DNA of 64,000 nt from DASSJM01 sp036280655 (GTDB lineage Bacteria; Actinomycetota; UBA4738; HRBIN12), in assembly GCA_036280655.1 (NCBI GenBank), contig DASUQI010000012.1:1-64000 (forward strand). The letters are read 5' to 3'. Shown here piece after piece: positions 1 through 8,231 of the stretch. Below the pieces are notes generated by a model. It saw nothing but the letters and a program-made list of their open reading frames with translations. It was not told the DNA's origin and made no database searches. The number at the start of each line of letters is the position of its first letter. Positions within the stretch are counted from its first letter, which is position 1. Position numbers and translations under genes: made by a program.

Positions 1-129
1 GCGCTCAACCGCGGGATCCTGCTGACGCCGTTCCACAACATGGCGCTGATGTCGCCGGCCACGACCGAGGACGACGTCGACGCGCACACGAGGGTCTTCG
101 ACGAGATGGCGGGCGAGCTCACGGCCTGA
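1..129 (+). CDS. Glutamate-1-semialdehyde 2,1-aminomutase-like aminotransferase, C-terminal end (partial)
   Basis: The reading frame is open from the window edge to a TGA at 127-129 and gives the last 42 residues. The segment 'GILLTPFHNMALMSPAT' followed by an acidic helix is typical of the C-terminus of class III PLP aminotransferases of the glutamate-1-semialdehyde aminomutase (HemL) type, which make 5-aminolevulinate for tetrapyrrole synthesis. The catalytic lysine and PLP site lie outside the window, so a HemL-like transaminase of other specificity cannot be excluded. The next gene starts 67 bp downstream on the same strand. Confidence 0.6.
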   Translation, partial: ALNRGILLTPFHNMALMSPATTEDDVDAHTRVFDEMAGELTA

Positions 130-196
130 GCCGGCCCGGCACCGGACAGGGAACCGCAAGCCGCTCGGAAGCCGGCCGACGTACGCTTCGAACGAG

Positions 197-568
197 ATGT
201 CCGAACCGATCGCGCGCTTCCACTGGATCGTCATCGACTCGGTCGACCCCGCCCGGATCGCCCCGTTCTGGTGCGCGCTCCTCGGGGTCGAGATCTGGGG
301 CTGGTTCGGGAACGATTACCTCACGCTCCGCAACAACGACGGCGCCGTCCCCTCGATCGCGTTCCAGCGCGTGCCCGAGGCCAAGTCGGTGAAGAACCGG
401 GTGCATGTGGACCTGAACGTCGACGACATGGACGACGCGGTCCGAAGGATCCGCGAGCTCGGCGGCTCGGTCGTCTCCGAGGAGCGCGAGCTCGACGGCT
501 ACCGATGGCGGGTCATGGCCGACCCCGAGGGCAACGAGTTCTGCATCGCACCGGACGCCCAGGACTGA
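197..568 (+). CDS. VOC (glyoxalase/dioxygenase-fold) family protein
   Basis: This 123-residue protein is a single vicinal-oxygen-chelate module. It begins 'FHWIVIDSVDPARIAPFWCALLG' in two halves around a Trp/Asp-rich turn, the classic start of actinobacterial glyoxalase-like proteins, and ends 'MADPEGNEFCIAP', the motif carrying the usual metal-binding Glu. The family includes glyoxalase, dioxygenase and antibiotic-binding proteins, and the substrate cannot be read from sequence. A TANNNT box (182-187) sits 9 nt before the ATG. The gene ends 3 bp before the convergent ABC permease gene. Confidence 0.8.
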   Translation: MSEPIARFHWIVIDSVDPARIAPFWCALLGVEIWGWFGNDYLTLRNNDGAVPSIAFQRVPEAKSVKNRVHVDLNVDDMDDAVRRIRELGGSVVSEERELDGYRWRVMADPEGNEFCIAPDAQD

Positions 569-571
569 GGA

Positions 572-1732
572 TCAGGCGCTGCGGAGCATCTGGCGGACCT
601 TGACCCGGCCCGGCTGCAGCACGGCGCGCGCGTAGACCTTCGTCGCGATCGGGATCAGCAGCGCGGTGCTCGCGACGGAAAGCACGATCGAGAACCCGAC
701 CTCCCACAGCTCGGCCTCGCCGAGCACGATCCGCGTCGGCATCACGAGCGGCGACGAGAACGGAAGGATCGACGCGAGCGTCGCGAGCGTCGACGAGGGG
801 TTGCCCGTGGCGGCGATCCCGATGAAGAACGAGGCGACGATCGCGATCGTGAGCGGCGTCATCGTCGACTGCAGGTCCTCCTGGCGCGTCACGATCGCGC
901 CGGCCACCGCGAACAGGCTCGCGTAGAAGAAGAACCCGAGGACGAACCAGAACAGGACCAGCGCGGCGACCTCGAGCGCACCGGAGGGGAACTCGAGCCG
1001 GCCGATCGCCATCGAGACCGCCAGCGCGACCACCGCGATCAGCAACAGCTGCAGCAGCCCGAGGAACCCGATCCCGAAGATCTTGCCCCGAAGCAGCTCG
1101 CTCGGTCGCACGGTCGAGAGCAGCACCTCGACGACGCGGGAGCTCTTCTCCTCGACCACCCCGGCCGCGACCCAGTAGCCGTAGGCGAACAGCTGCCCGT
1201 AGAGCGCGAGGACGCCGACGAACGCGACCGTGCCGAGCTCCCTCCGCCGGGGGTCCACGGGTTCGACCGATTCCACCGGGAGCGGACCCTGCGCGAGCAC
1301 GGCGTCGATCTGCTCGCCGGACAGGCCCGCCTCGAGCAGGGCCGCGCGCGTTCGCCGCTGGATCGAAGCCGCCTGGATCAGCGCGACGAGCTGCGCGTTT
1401 GGCTCGCCGCGGACGAGGAGCCGTTCGCCCGAGACGATCACCGCGTCGACGTCGCCGGCGTCCACGGCACTCTCGGCGGGGGCGAGGTCGTCGAACGCCG
1501 CCACCCGGACCTCGACGTCGAGGAGGCGTGCCGCCGCCGCGACGTCGCGCGCGACCTCGCGCGAGCCCTCCCCCACCGTCGCGAGATCGAACCGGGTGCC
1601 GCGGTCGAAGATCGCCGAGACCACGATGATCCCCACGAGGATCACGAGCGTGATCGCCGTGGAGATCGCGAAGCCGCGGTCGCGCGCTCGTTCGACGAAC
1701 TCGCGTCGGGAAACGATCGTCCAGACGCTCAT
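572..1732 (-). CDS. ABC-2 type exporter permease (NatB-like)
   Basis: The 386-residue protein has one N-terminal membrane helix after 'MSVWTIVSRREFVERARDRG', a roughly 150-residue extracytoplasmic domain, then five or six helices with the conserved ABC-2 segment 'VEEKSSRVVEVLLSTVRP'. This is the NatB/YhaP layout of sodium or drug exporter permeases. Its ATG overlaps the TGA of the upstream ATPase gene (ATGA at 1729-1732), so the two are translationally coupled and form one exporter. Longer in-frame starts would run back into the ATPase gene and are rejected. The exported substrate is unknown. Confidence 0.88.
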   Translation of the reverse strand: MSVWTIVSRREFVERARDRGFAISTAITLVILVGIIVVSAIFDRGTRFDLATVGEGSREVARDVAAAARLLDVEVRVAAFDDLAPAESAVDAGDVDAVIVSGERLLVRGEPNAQLVALIQAASIQRRTRAALLEAGLSGEQIDAVLAQGPLPVESVEPVDPRRRELGTVAFVGVLALYGQLFAYGYWVAAGVVEEKSSRVVEVLLSTVRPSELLRGKIFGIGFLGLLQLLLIAVVALAVSMAIGRLEFPSGALEVAALVLFWFVLGFFFYASLFAVAGAIVTRQEDLQSTMTPLTIAIVASFFIGIAATGNPSSTLATLASILPFSSPLVMPTRIVLGEAELWEVGFSIVLSVASTALLIPIATKVYARAVLQPGRVKVRQMLRSA

Positions 1733-2625
1733 CCCGCCACCGCCCGCCGGAAGATCTCGGACAGCGTCGGCTGCACGACGCTGAAGTGCCGGACCGATCC
1801 CGCGGCGCGCGCGGCGTCGAGGACCGCCATCTCGCTCACGCCCTCGTCGAGCTCGAGGATCGCGCCGTCCGGCAGCGGCTCGAGAACTCGGACGCCGCCG
1901 AGATCGCGCAGCCATCCGTCCGGGCCCGCCCCGTCGGCGACCTCGACCCGCAGGAGCCGCCGCGGGTCCGCAGCCCGCAGGTCGGCGATCCTCCCGTCCG
2001 CGACGACACGGCCGTGGTTGATCAGGACGACGGACTCGCACAGTCGCTCCACGAGGTCGAGCTGGTGGCTGGAGAACAGCACCGGGACGCCTCCCTCCGC
2101 CTGCTCGCGGAGGACACCCGAGAGCACGTCAACGCCCACCGGGTCGAGCCCCGAGAACGGCTCGTCGAGGATCAGGACCTCGGGCCGGTGGACGAGCGCG
2201 GCGGCGAGCTGCACCCGTTGCTGGTTCCCGAGCGACAGGCTCTCGGTCCGGTCGCGCATCCGGTCGGGCACGCCGAGCAGCTCGACCATCCGCTGCGCCT
2301 GCGCCGTCGCGTCGGCCCTGTCGAGCCCGTGGAGCCTCGCGAGGTAGATCAGCTGGTCGAGCACCCGCATCTTCGGGTAGAGGCCTCGCTCCTCCGGCAT
2401 GTAGCCGAACCGCCGCCGGATCTCGGCGTCGACCGCGCGCCCCCGCCACCGGACGTCGCCGGCGTCGGCCGTCAGCACGCCGAGCATGATCCGCATCGCG
2501 GTCGTCTTGCCGGCGCCGTTCGGTCCGACGAAGCCCACCATCCGGCCATCGGGAACCGAGAAGGAGACGTCGTCGAGGGCCACGACGTCGCCGAACCGCC
2601 TGCTGAGGCCCTGGAGCTCGAGCAC
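1729..2625 (-). CDS. ABC transporter ATP-binding protein (NatA-like)
   Basis: The 298-residue ATPase has Walker A 'GPNGAGKTT', signature 'LSLGNQQRVQLAAALV' and Walker B 'LILDEPFSGLDP', then a C-terminal DUF4162-like region ending 'PTLSEIFRRAVAG'. This is typical of NatA-type exporters paired with an ABC-2 permease. The start is taken as the GTG at 2625 because the protein begins 'VLELQGLSRRFGDVVALDDV', the normal N-terminus. A TACGCT -10-like box on the minus strand (2634-2639) lies 8 nt upstream, suggesting a leaderless transcript. The frame stays open far upstream only because of high GC, antisense-free overlap with the GH15 gene being implausible. Confidence 0.88.
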   Translation of the reverse strand: MLELQGLSRRFGDVVALDDVSFSVPDGRMVGFVGPNGAGKTTAMRIMLGVLTADAGDVRWRGRAVDAEIRRRFGYMPEERGLYPKMRVLDQLIYLARLHGLDRADATAQAQRMVELLGVPDRMRDRTESLSLGNQQRVQLAAALVHRPEVLILDEPFSGLDPVGVDVLSGVLREQAEGGVPVLFSSHQLDLVERLCESVVLINHGRVVADGRIADLRAADPRRLLRVEVADGAGPDGWLRDLGGVRVLEPLPDGAILELDEGVSEMAVLDAARAAGSVRHFSVVQPTLSEIFRRAVAG

Positions 2626-2663
2626 GGCGGGCCAGCGTAGCCGAGGACCGGCGCGTGCGGCGG

Positions 2664-4574
2664 CTACGTGACGACCTGGTGCGCCATCGAGAAGCCGCGC
2701 TGCAGCTTCAGCTCGGCCTGGATCAGGTGCACGACCGCGTTGATCAGCGCGAGGTGCGTGAAGGCCTGCGGGAAGTTGCCGAGGTGGCGGCCGGTCACGG
2801 CGTCGATCTCCTCGGCGTAGAGCTGGAGCGGGCTCGCGAACGACAGGAGCTTCTCGCAGAGAGAGCGCGCGCGGTGGAGCTCGCCGATCTCGACGAGCGC
2901 CGAGACCAGCCAGAACGAGCAGATCGTGAACGTCCCCTCCTCGCCCGACAGGCCGTCGTCCGTCTCCTCCACGCGGTACCGGTGCACGAGGCCGTCGACC
3001 GTGAGCTCGTCCGCGATCGCGAGCACCGTCGCCTTGATCCGCTCGTCGTCCTTCGGCAGGAAGCGAACGAGCGGCAGCAGCAGGAGCGACGCGTCGAGCG
3101 CCTTCGTGCCGTAGTACTGCGTGAAGACGCCTCGGTCGTCGACGCCGTTCGCGCAGATGTCGGCGTGGATCTCGTGGGCGACCGCGCGCCACTTCTGCTC
3201 GAGCGCCTCCTCCCCGCGGCGACGCGCGAGGCGTGCCCCGCGGTCGACGGCGACCCAGCAGAAGAGCTTCGACGACGTGAAGTGCTTCGGCTCGCCGCGC
3301 ACCTCCCAGATCCCGCGGTCGGGCTCGCGCCAGTGCTGGATCGCCTGCTCGACCTGCGCGGTCACGATGTTCCAGCTGCGTTCGGGCAGCCGGTCCCGCG
3401 ACTTCGCGTGCAGGTACACGGAGTCGAGCAGCACGCCCCACACGTCGTGCTGCTTCTGGTTGAACGCGCCGTTGCCGATCCGGACGGGGTACGCCCCCTC
3501 GTAGCCCGAGAGGTGCGGCAGGATCTCCTCGGTGAGGTCGCGCTCGCCGCCCAGGCCGTACATCACCTGGAGCTCGGATCCGTCCTCGCACCGATCGGCG
3601 ACGAACTCGAAGAAGCCGTCGGCCTCCGAGTCGAAACCGAGCGTGTACAGGCTCCACAGCGCGAACGTGGAGTCGCGGATCCATGAGTAGCGGTAGTCCC
3701 AGTTGCGCTCGCCGCCCGGCGTCTCCGGGAGCGACGTGGTGGCCGCGGCCATCAGGGCACCCGTCGGCGCGTACGTGAGGCCCTTCAGCGTGAGGGCGCT
3801 GCGCTGCAGGGCGGACCGCCACGGGTGGTCCGGGAACTCGCCGTGGTTCATCCACTCGCGCCAGTACTCCTGCGTCCGCCACATCCGGTCGGCGGCGTCC
3901 TGGTAGACGGTGGGCGCCTCGTGGTCGGACCACGAGAGCGCGACGAACCGCTCGTCGCCCTCGCGGACGGTGCTCGACGCGTGGGCGCGGTTGCCCTCGA
4001 ACCCCATCCGGAGGTCCGTCGTGAGCCGGAGCGTGAGGTCGCCGCCCTCCATCCGGGCGACCGCCTTGTTGTACCCCTCGCCCTCGTACTCCCAGGCCAC
4101 GCTCCCGCGGCCGTAGTCGGGCACCGGGTCGCAGTTCATCAGGACCTCGACGTGGCCGTTCACGCACCGGATCGTGCGGAGCAGGATGTGCTCGGCCTCG
4201 TGGTCGCCGGGCGGACGGTGGTACTCGACGGCCCGTTGCGTGTCGTCGTACCACGGGCCGACGAGGAGCGTGTCCCGGACGACGATCCAGCCGGTCCGGG
4301 TCTGCCACGTGGTCTCGAGCACGAGGGTCCCCGGCACGTAGCGGCGGCCGACCGGGACATGGAGGTCGGCCGGTCCGAGGCGGAAAAAGCCGGCGTCGCG
4401 ATCGAGCATCGCGCCGAACACCGACGGGCTGTCGGGTCGCGGAAGGCAGAGCCATTCGACGTTGCCGCTCGGCGCGACGAGGGCCTGGACCTGCCGGTCC
4501 GACAGGAACCCGTAGTCGGCGATCGGCGGGAACGGGCTGTTCTCGGCGAACCGCATCCGGCGCTCGGCGCTCAT
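2664..4574 (-). CDS. Glycoside hydrolase family 15 protein (glucoamylase/trehalase-like)
   Basis: The 636-residue protein has the two-part GH15 layout: an N-terminal beta-sandwich domain starting with 'FPPIADYGFLSDRQVQALV' and a C-terminal (alpha/alpha)6 barrel. The barrel has 'NWDYRYSWIRDSTFALWSL', 'IWEVRGEPKHFTSSKLFCW' (first catalytic Glu region) and 'EEGTFTICSFWLVSALVEIG' (second catalytic Glu). No signal peptide is present, so it probably acts on intracellular alpha-glucans or trehalose; actinobacterial members include trehalases. A TACTAT -10 box (4582-4587) lies 7 nt before the ATG, so the mRNA is probably leaderless. Confidence 0.92.
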   Translation of the reverse strand: MSAERRMRFAENSPFPPIADYGFLSDRQVQALVAPSGNVEWLCLPRPDSPSVFGAMLDRDAGFFRLGPADLHVPVGRRYVPGTLVLETTWQTRTGWIVVRDTLLVGPWYDDTQRAVEYHRPPGDHEAEHILLRTIRCVNGHVEVLMNCDPVPDYGRGSVAWEYEGEGYNKAVARMEGGDLTLRLTTDLRMGFEGNRAHASSTVREGDERFVALSWSDHEAPTVYQDAADRMWRTQEYWREWMNHGEFPDHPWRSALQRSALTLKGLTYAPTGALMAAATTSLPETPGGERNWDYRYSWIRDSTFALWSLYTLGFDSEADGFFEFVADRCEDGSELQVMYGLGGERDLTEEILPHLSGYEGAYPVRIGNGAFNQKQHDVWGVLLDSVYLHAKSRDRLPERSWNIVTAQVEQAIQHWREPDRGIWEVRGEPKHFTSSKLFCWVAVDRGARLARRRGEEALEQKWRAVAHEIHADICANGVDDRGVFTQYYGTKALDASLLLLPLVRFLPKDDERIKATVLAIADELTVDGLVHRYRVEETDDGLSGEEGTFTICSFWLVSALVEIGELHRARSLCEKLLSFASPLQLYAEEIDAVTGRHLGNFPQAFTHLALINAVVHLIQAELKLQRGFSMAHQVVT

Positions 4575-4581
4575 CGTGCGG

Positions 4582-4587
4582 ATAGTA
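4582..4587 (-). promoter_or_regulatory. -10 box (TACTAT) for the GH15 gene
   Basis: TACTAT on the minus strand ends 7 nt before the ATG at 4574 and there is no Shine-Dalgarno sequence, as expected for a leaderless transcript. No convincing -35 box is visible. Confidence 0.5.
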
Positions 4588-4615
4588 GTGCGCGGTCCCC
4601 CGGTTCAGGCCAGGG

Positions 4616-4927
4616 TCACTCCGGCGGAACTTCGAACGACGCCTCGGTCGGCTCCCCGACCCGCGTGATCGCGCTCCCATCCCTCGTTCTCCAGCGTGAT
4701 CGTCTCGATGGCGACGGCGGTGCCGTTCGCTCGAAGTCGGGAAGCGCCTGGTTCTCCGAAACCCGGCACCGGTACATCTGTAGGACGCGACCCGCTGGCC
4801 GGCCTCGTTGAACAGGTCGATGAGGGCGTCCCTGCGGAAGTCCCACGTACCGGCCGTCCCACTTCACTCGCACCTTGAAGTTCTTGTACGGGTCGAACCG
4901 ATGAGGTTGACGGTGGAACTGCGGCAC
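4616..4927 (-). pseudogene. Decayed tail-tube protein gene (phage T4 gp19 / contractile-injection type)
   Basis: A strong ribosome site (GGGAGG) precedes a GTG at 4927, and the frame reads 'QFHRQPHRFDPYKNFKVRV' then 'KWDGRYV', the conserved N-terminus of gp19-family tail-tube proteins. About 70 residues of the usual middle are then missing. The frame changes and reads 'DFRRDALIDLFNEAGQRV', returns to the first frame for 'MYRCRVSENQALPDFE', shifts again for 'NGTAVAIETITLENEGWER' and ends in the first frame with 'EPTEASFEVPPE'. Each block matches the family in the right order, so this is one gene broken by an internal deletion and at least three frameshifts. No sheath, baseplate or other tail gene lies nearby. 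Confidence 0.75.
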
Positions 4928-4993
4928 GGGCCACCTCCCTCGCGACGGTCGGCACATCATGAGCCGTTCGGGCCCGTCGAGGCGACCTGTTGC

Positions 4994-5587
4994 CTAGCTC
5001 GACACGCCGACGATGTGCCCGATCCAGTCGTCGTGGCCGAGCGCATCCAGCGCCGCGTCCGCGAGGTCCACTCGAGCCGTCCGTTTCCCGGGCGCCTTCT
5101 CGTCGGCGGAGGCCGAGTAGGAGCCCGCGCTCTCCTCGTCGGCGAGCGTGGGCGAGGCGACGAGCGTCCAGTCGAGCCCGCTCGAACGCAGGAGGTCGCG
5201 GTTCCGGCGGTGCTCCCGGGCGAACGCCGCGAGATCCGGCGGCACCTCCTCGTCGTGGAACGCGTGGTTGTTCGCGGTCACGACGATCCTGCGGACCCCT
5301 TCGGTCTTCGCGGCCTCGACGATCGTGCGCGTCGCCTCGGAGTGCTGCGGCTCGTCCTCCGGTCTCGCGAGCGAGATCACCGAGATCGCGGCGTCGCTCC
5401 CCCGCAGCGCGGGGACGACGTCGTCGGGGTCTCGGGCGTCGCCCTCGACGACCTCGAGCCGCTCCTGCGACCTTTCGAACCGAGACGCGTCCCGCACGAA
5501 CGCGACCATCTCGTGCCCGCGCTCGAGCCCCTGCTCGATCACGAGGCGACCGGTCTTGCCGGACGCCCCGAAGACCGCGATCCGCAT
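4994..5587 (-). CDS. NAD(P)H-binding protein of the atypical SDR/NmrA type
   Basis: The 197-residue protein starts 'MRIAVFGASGKTGRLVIEQ', a Rossmann fold with the GxxGxxG dinucleotide loop. It then has 'ARDPDDVVPALRGSDAAISV' and 'RIVVTANNHAF', as in BVR-B/SDR_a5-type reductases. No YxxxK catalytic pair is obvious, as is common in atypical SDRs. A GGAGG ribosome site lies just before the ATG. Likely roles are as a flavin/biliverdin reductase or a redox sensor; the substrate is unknown. It is divergent, with 38 bp between, from a small open frame at 5626. Confidence 0.82.
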   Translation of the reverse strand: MRIAVFGASGKTGRLVIEQGLERGHEMVAFVRDASRFERSQERLEVVEGDARDPDDVVPALRGSDAAISVISLARPEDEPQHSEATRTIVEAAKTEGVRRIVVTANNHAFHDEEVPPDLAAFAREHRRNRDLLRSSGLDWTLVASPTLADEESAGSYSASADEKAPGKRTARVDLADAALDALGHDDWIGHIVGVSS

Positions 5588-5625
5588 CGCTCGCCTCCTC
5601 GCCGGACAGGCTAGCCTTCGCCTCC

Positions 5626-5748
5626 ATGCGACGCCGTGCCTCCACCCGGATACTTCGCGTCCTCGTCGTGGCCCTCATGGACACGGACGGCGCGCTCGCC
5701 CTCGAGCTCGCCGGGATCGCGGCGGCCGGCCTCCCGACGAGTCGCTGA
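5626..5748 (+). CDS. Possible 40-residue protein, unknown function
   Basis: This short frame (starting MRRRASTRILRV) is not recognised. It is listed because a TAGCCT -10-like box (5612-5617) lies exactly 8 nt before the ATG, the arrangement seen at many other genes here. It also stops 3 bp from the convergent lon stop, matching the tight packing elsewhere. The protein has a basic N-terminus and a hydrophobic middle. It could equally be the N-terminal remnant of a longer deleted gene, or a chance frame. Confidence 0.3.
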   Translation: MRRRASTRILRVLVVALMDTDGALALELAGIAAAGLPTSR

Positions 5749-5751
5749 GCT

Positions 5752-8094
5752 CTAGGCCGCCGCCTCATCGGCGCCGCCGGCCTCGAGCGCGATCGCGAGC
5801 GCCTCGTCGATCGTCTCGACGGGGTGGAACGCGATCTCATCGCGAACCTGCTCCGGGACATCGTCGAGGTCGCCCTCGTTGCGCTTCGGCAGGATCACGT
5901 CCTTCAGACCCGCTCGGTGGGCGGCGAGCACCTTCTGCTTGACCCCGCCGATCGGCAGCACTCGGCCCTGCAGCGTGACCTCGCCGGTCATGCCGACCGA
6001 GCTCTTCACCGGCGTGTCCGAGAGAAGCGACGCGAGCGCGGTCACCATCGTGACGCCGGCGCTCGGGCCGTCCTTCGGTACCGCGCCCGCCGGCACGTGG
6101 ACGTGGAACCGTCCGCCGAGCCGCGACGCGTCGACGCCGAGCTCGCTCGCGTGAGACCGCACGTAGCTGAGCGCGATCTGCGCGGACTCTTTCATCACGT
6201 CGCCGAGCTGACCGGTGAGCACCAGCGGGTCGCCGTCCCCGCCCTCGAGACGCGTCGCCTCGACAAACAGGACGTCGCCGCCGGTTCCGGTCACGGCCAG
6301 GCCGGTCGCCACGCCGGGGACGCTCGTACGCTCGGCGGCCTCGAAGAAGAAGTTCGGCCGGCCGAGGTACTCGCGGATGTCGACGACGTCGACGCGCACC
6401 GGCGCCTCGGCGTCGCCGCTCGCGAGCCGGGTCGCCACCTTGCGCAGCACCTTGCCGAGCTCACGCTCGAGGTTCCGGACGCCGGCCTCCCGCGTGTAGT
6501 CGCCCACGATCTGGCGCAGCGCGTCGTCGGTGATCTCGACCTCATCGGCCTTCAGGCCGTTGCGCTCCTCCTGCCGCGCGAGCAAGTGGTCGCGCGCGAT
6601 CGCGACCTTCTCGTCCTCGGTGTAGCCGTCGAGCCGGATGACCTCCATCCGGTCGAGCAGCGGGCCGGGGATCGTCTCGGCCACGTTCGCGGTCGAGATG
6701 AACAGCACCTCGGACAGGTCGAGGTCGACCTCGAGGTAGTGGTCGCGGAACGTGTGGTTCTGCGCGGGGTCGAGCACCTCGAGCAGCGCGCTCGAGGGGT
6801 CGCCGCGCCAGTCGGCGCCGACCTTGTCGACCTCGTCGAGCATCATCACCGGGTTCTTCGTCCCGGCCTCCTTCAGCGCGCGGACGATGCGACCCGGGAG
6901 CGCGCCGACGTAGGTGCGCCGGTGCCCGCGGATCTCGGCCTCGTCGTGGATCCCGCCGAGCGAGATCCGGACGAACTTGCGGCCGAGCGCGCGCGCGACG
7001 GACTCGCCGAGCGACGTCTTGCCGACGCCCGGAGGGCCGACGAGCGTGAGGATCGCGCCCGAGCCGCGGCCGGCCGACGGCCCCATGCCGCGTTCCTGCC
7101 GCAGCTTGCGAACTGCGAGGTACTCGACGATGCGGTCCTTCACGTCGGACAGGCCGGTGTGGTCTTCGTCGAGGATCCGCCGCGCATCGGTGATGTCGAG
7201 GTTGTCCTCGGTCCGGACGTCCCACGGGATCTCGGTCATCCAGTCGAGGTACGTGCGGATCCATCCGTACTCGGGCGACTGTTCGGAGGTGCGCTCGAGA
7301 CGGTCGAGCTCGCGCTCGGCCTCATTCCGCGCGCCCTCGGGGATGTTCGCGTCGGCGATCTTCTTGCGGTACTCCTCGACGACGCCCTCGCCCGACTCGT
7401 CGCCGAGCTCCTTGCGGATCGCGTCCATCTGCTGGCGCAGGATGTACTCGCGCTGGTTCTTCTCCATGCCGTCGCGGACGTCGCTGCGGATCTTGTCCTT
7501 CAGCTCGAGCTCGGCGAGGACCTCCTTCGCCCACGCGAGCGCCTTCTCGAGCCGCTGCTCGACGTCGAGCGTCTCGAGGATCTCGACCTTCTGTTCGACC
7601 GACAGGTCGGGCGAGTAGCCGGCGGTGTCGGCGATCTGGCCGGGGTCGGAGATCCCGCGGAGGAAGTCGGCGACCTCGGGGACCCCGCGCGCCTCGACGA
7701 TGTTCTCGACCGTCGCGCGGTACTCGCGGGCGAGCTCCCGGGCGCGCTCGGTCGACGTCTCGGGGTCGAGTCGCGGCTCGTGCTGCACCCACACCCCGTC
7801 GCCGGTCCCGGCCACGCCGGTGCCGACGACCGAGCGGTGTGCGCCGCGGATCACCAGGGCCTCGAGGCCGTTCCGCAGCCGGCCGACGTCCTCGACCTTG
7901 GCGACGGTCCCGATCTTCGCGTAGCGCGAGCCGACCTTCGGGACGAGTAGGAGCTCGCCATCGGAGGACTCGGAGGCGGCGATCGCCCGCCGGGCATCCT
8001 CGGATTCGATCGTCAGCGTGACGACCATGCCGGGGAGGACGACGCCTGAGGTCAGGGGCAGGAGCGGGAGGATCTGGGTGTCGAGCTGTGCCAT
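5752..8094 (-). CDS. lon: ATP-dependent protease Lon
   Basis: The 780-residue protein is a full-length LonA. It has an N-terminal LON substrate-binding domain from residue 8 ('ILPLLPLTSGVVLPGM'), a coiled helical segment, an AAA+ module with Walker A 'GPPGVGKTS' near residue 355, and a C-terminal protease domain. The catalytic Ser is in 'PKDGPSAGV' near residue 676 and the Lys in 'GGVKQKVLAA' near residue 719. It degrades misfolded and regulatory proteins in the cytoplasm. The ATG at 8094 is chosen over an in-frame GTG at 8139 because a ribosome site (AAGGGAGA) precedes it and the longer form would overlap the operator. SigR- and HspR-type sites lie upstream. Confidence 0.96.
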   Translation of the reverse strand: MAQLDTQILPLLPLTSGVVLPGMVVTLTIESEDARRAIAASESSDGELLLVPKVGSRYAKIGTVAKVEDVGRLRNGLEALVIRGAHRSVVGTGVAGTGDGVWVQHEPRLDPETSTERARELAREYRATVENIVEARGVPEVADFLRGISDPGQIADTAGYSPDLSVEQKVEILETLDVEQRLEKALAWAKEVLAELELKDKIRSDVRDGMEKNQREYILRQQMDAIRKELGDESGEGVVEEYRKKIADANIPEGARNEAERELDRLERTSEQSPEYGWIRTYLDWMTEIPWDVRTEDNLDITDARRILDEDHTGLSDVKDRIVEYLAVRKLRQERGMGPSAGRGSGAILTLVGPPGVGKTSLGESVARALGRKFVRISLGGIHDEAEIRGHRRTYVGALPGRIVRALKEAGTKNPVMMLDEVDKVGADWRGDPSSALLEVLDPAQNHTFRDHYLEVDLDLSEVLFISTANVAETIPGPLLDRMEVIRLDGYTEDEKVAIARDHLLARQEERNGLKADEVEITDDALRQIVGDYTREAGVRNLERELGKVLRKVATRLASGDAEAPVRVDVVDIREYLGRPNFFFEAAERTSVPGVATGLAVTGTGGDVLFVEATRLEGGDGDPLVLTGQLGDVMKESAQIALSYVRSHASELGVDASRLGGRFHVHVPAGAVPKDGPSAGVTMVTALASLLSDTPVKSSVGMTGEVTLQGRVLPIGGVKQKVLAAHRAGLKDVILPKRNEGDLDDVPEQVRDEIAFHPVETIDEALAIALEAGGADEAAA

Positions 8095-8123
8095 GGCGTG
8101 CCGGTCTCCCTTCGGGCGCTCGG

Positions 8124-8144
8124 CTTGAGCGCGTCCCACTCAAC
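8124..8144 (-). promoter_or_regulatory. HAIR-like operator (HspR-type) of lon
   Basis: The sequence CTTGAGC-N7-ACTCAAC matches the HspR-associated inverted repeat CTTGAGT-N7-ACTCAAG at 12 of 14 defined positions with exact spacing. It lies immediately downstream of the SigR-like -10 element, across the expected transcription start of lon, where a bound repressor would block initiation. HspR control of lon is known in Streptomyces. No hspR gene is in the window. Confidence 0.75.
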
Positions 8145-8172
8145 AACGCGCCTACCGAGGCACGGTATTCCC
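8145..8172 (-). promoter_or_regulatory. SigR/SigH-type promoter of lon
   Basis: On the minus strand GGGAATA (8172-8166) is followed after 17 nt by CGTT (8148-8145), a match to the GGGAAY-N16/17-CGTT consensus of thiol/heat-stress ECF sigma factors SigR (Streptomyces) and SigH (Mycobacterium). It predicts a start near 8138 and a leader of about 44 nt to the lon ATG. Part of the -35 element lies within the palindrome GCACGG-tattc-CCGTGC (8160-8176). Confidence 0.7.
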
Positions 8173-8198
8173 GTGCGTGTAAGCAAGATTACATGCTT
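8160..8198. promoter_or_regulatory. Two inverted repeats in the lon/clpN divergent promoter region
   Basis: GCACGG-N5-CCGTGC (8160-8176) and AAGCA-N8-TGCTT (8181-8198) lie side by side between the lon -35 region and the ClpN-domain gene. They could be operators for either gene. No matching regulator is in the window. Confidence 0.3.
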
Positions 8199-8231
8199 CC
8201 GAGGCGTGGGCTGCCGTGCCATCCTGGCCTC

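Noticed and set aside
1729..4680. Single very long minus-strand frame covering the ABC ATPase and the region opposite or alongside the GH15 gene
   Set aside because: Only the 3' part (1729-2625) is the ATPase. The upstream part is an out-of-frame reading of the GH15 gene.
5824..7950. Long open frame on the plus strand, opposite lon
   Set aside because: It is antisense to an unmistakable lon gene. In DNA this GC-rich, long stop-free antisense frames are expected, and the translation is Arg/Val/Asp-rich low-complexity without family motifs.
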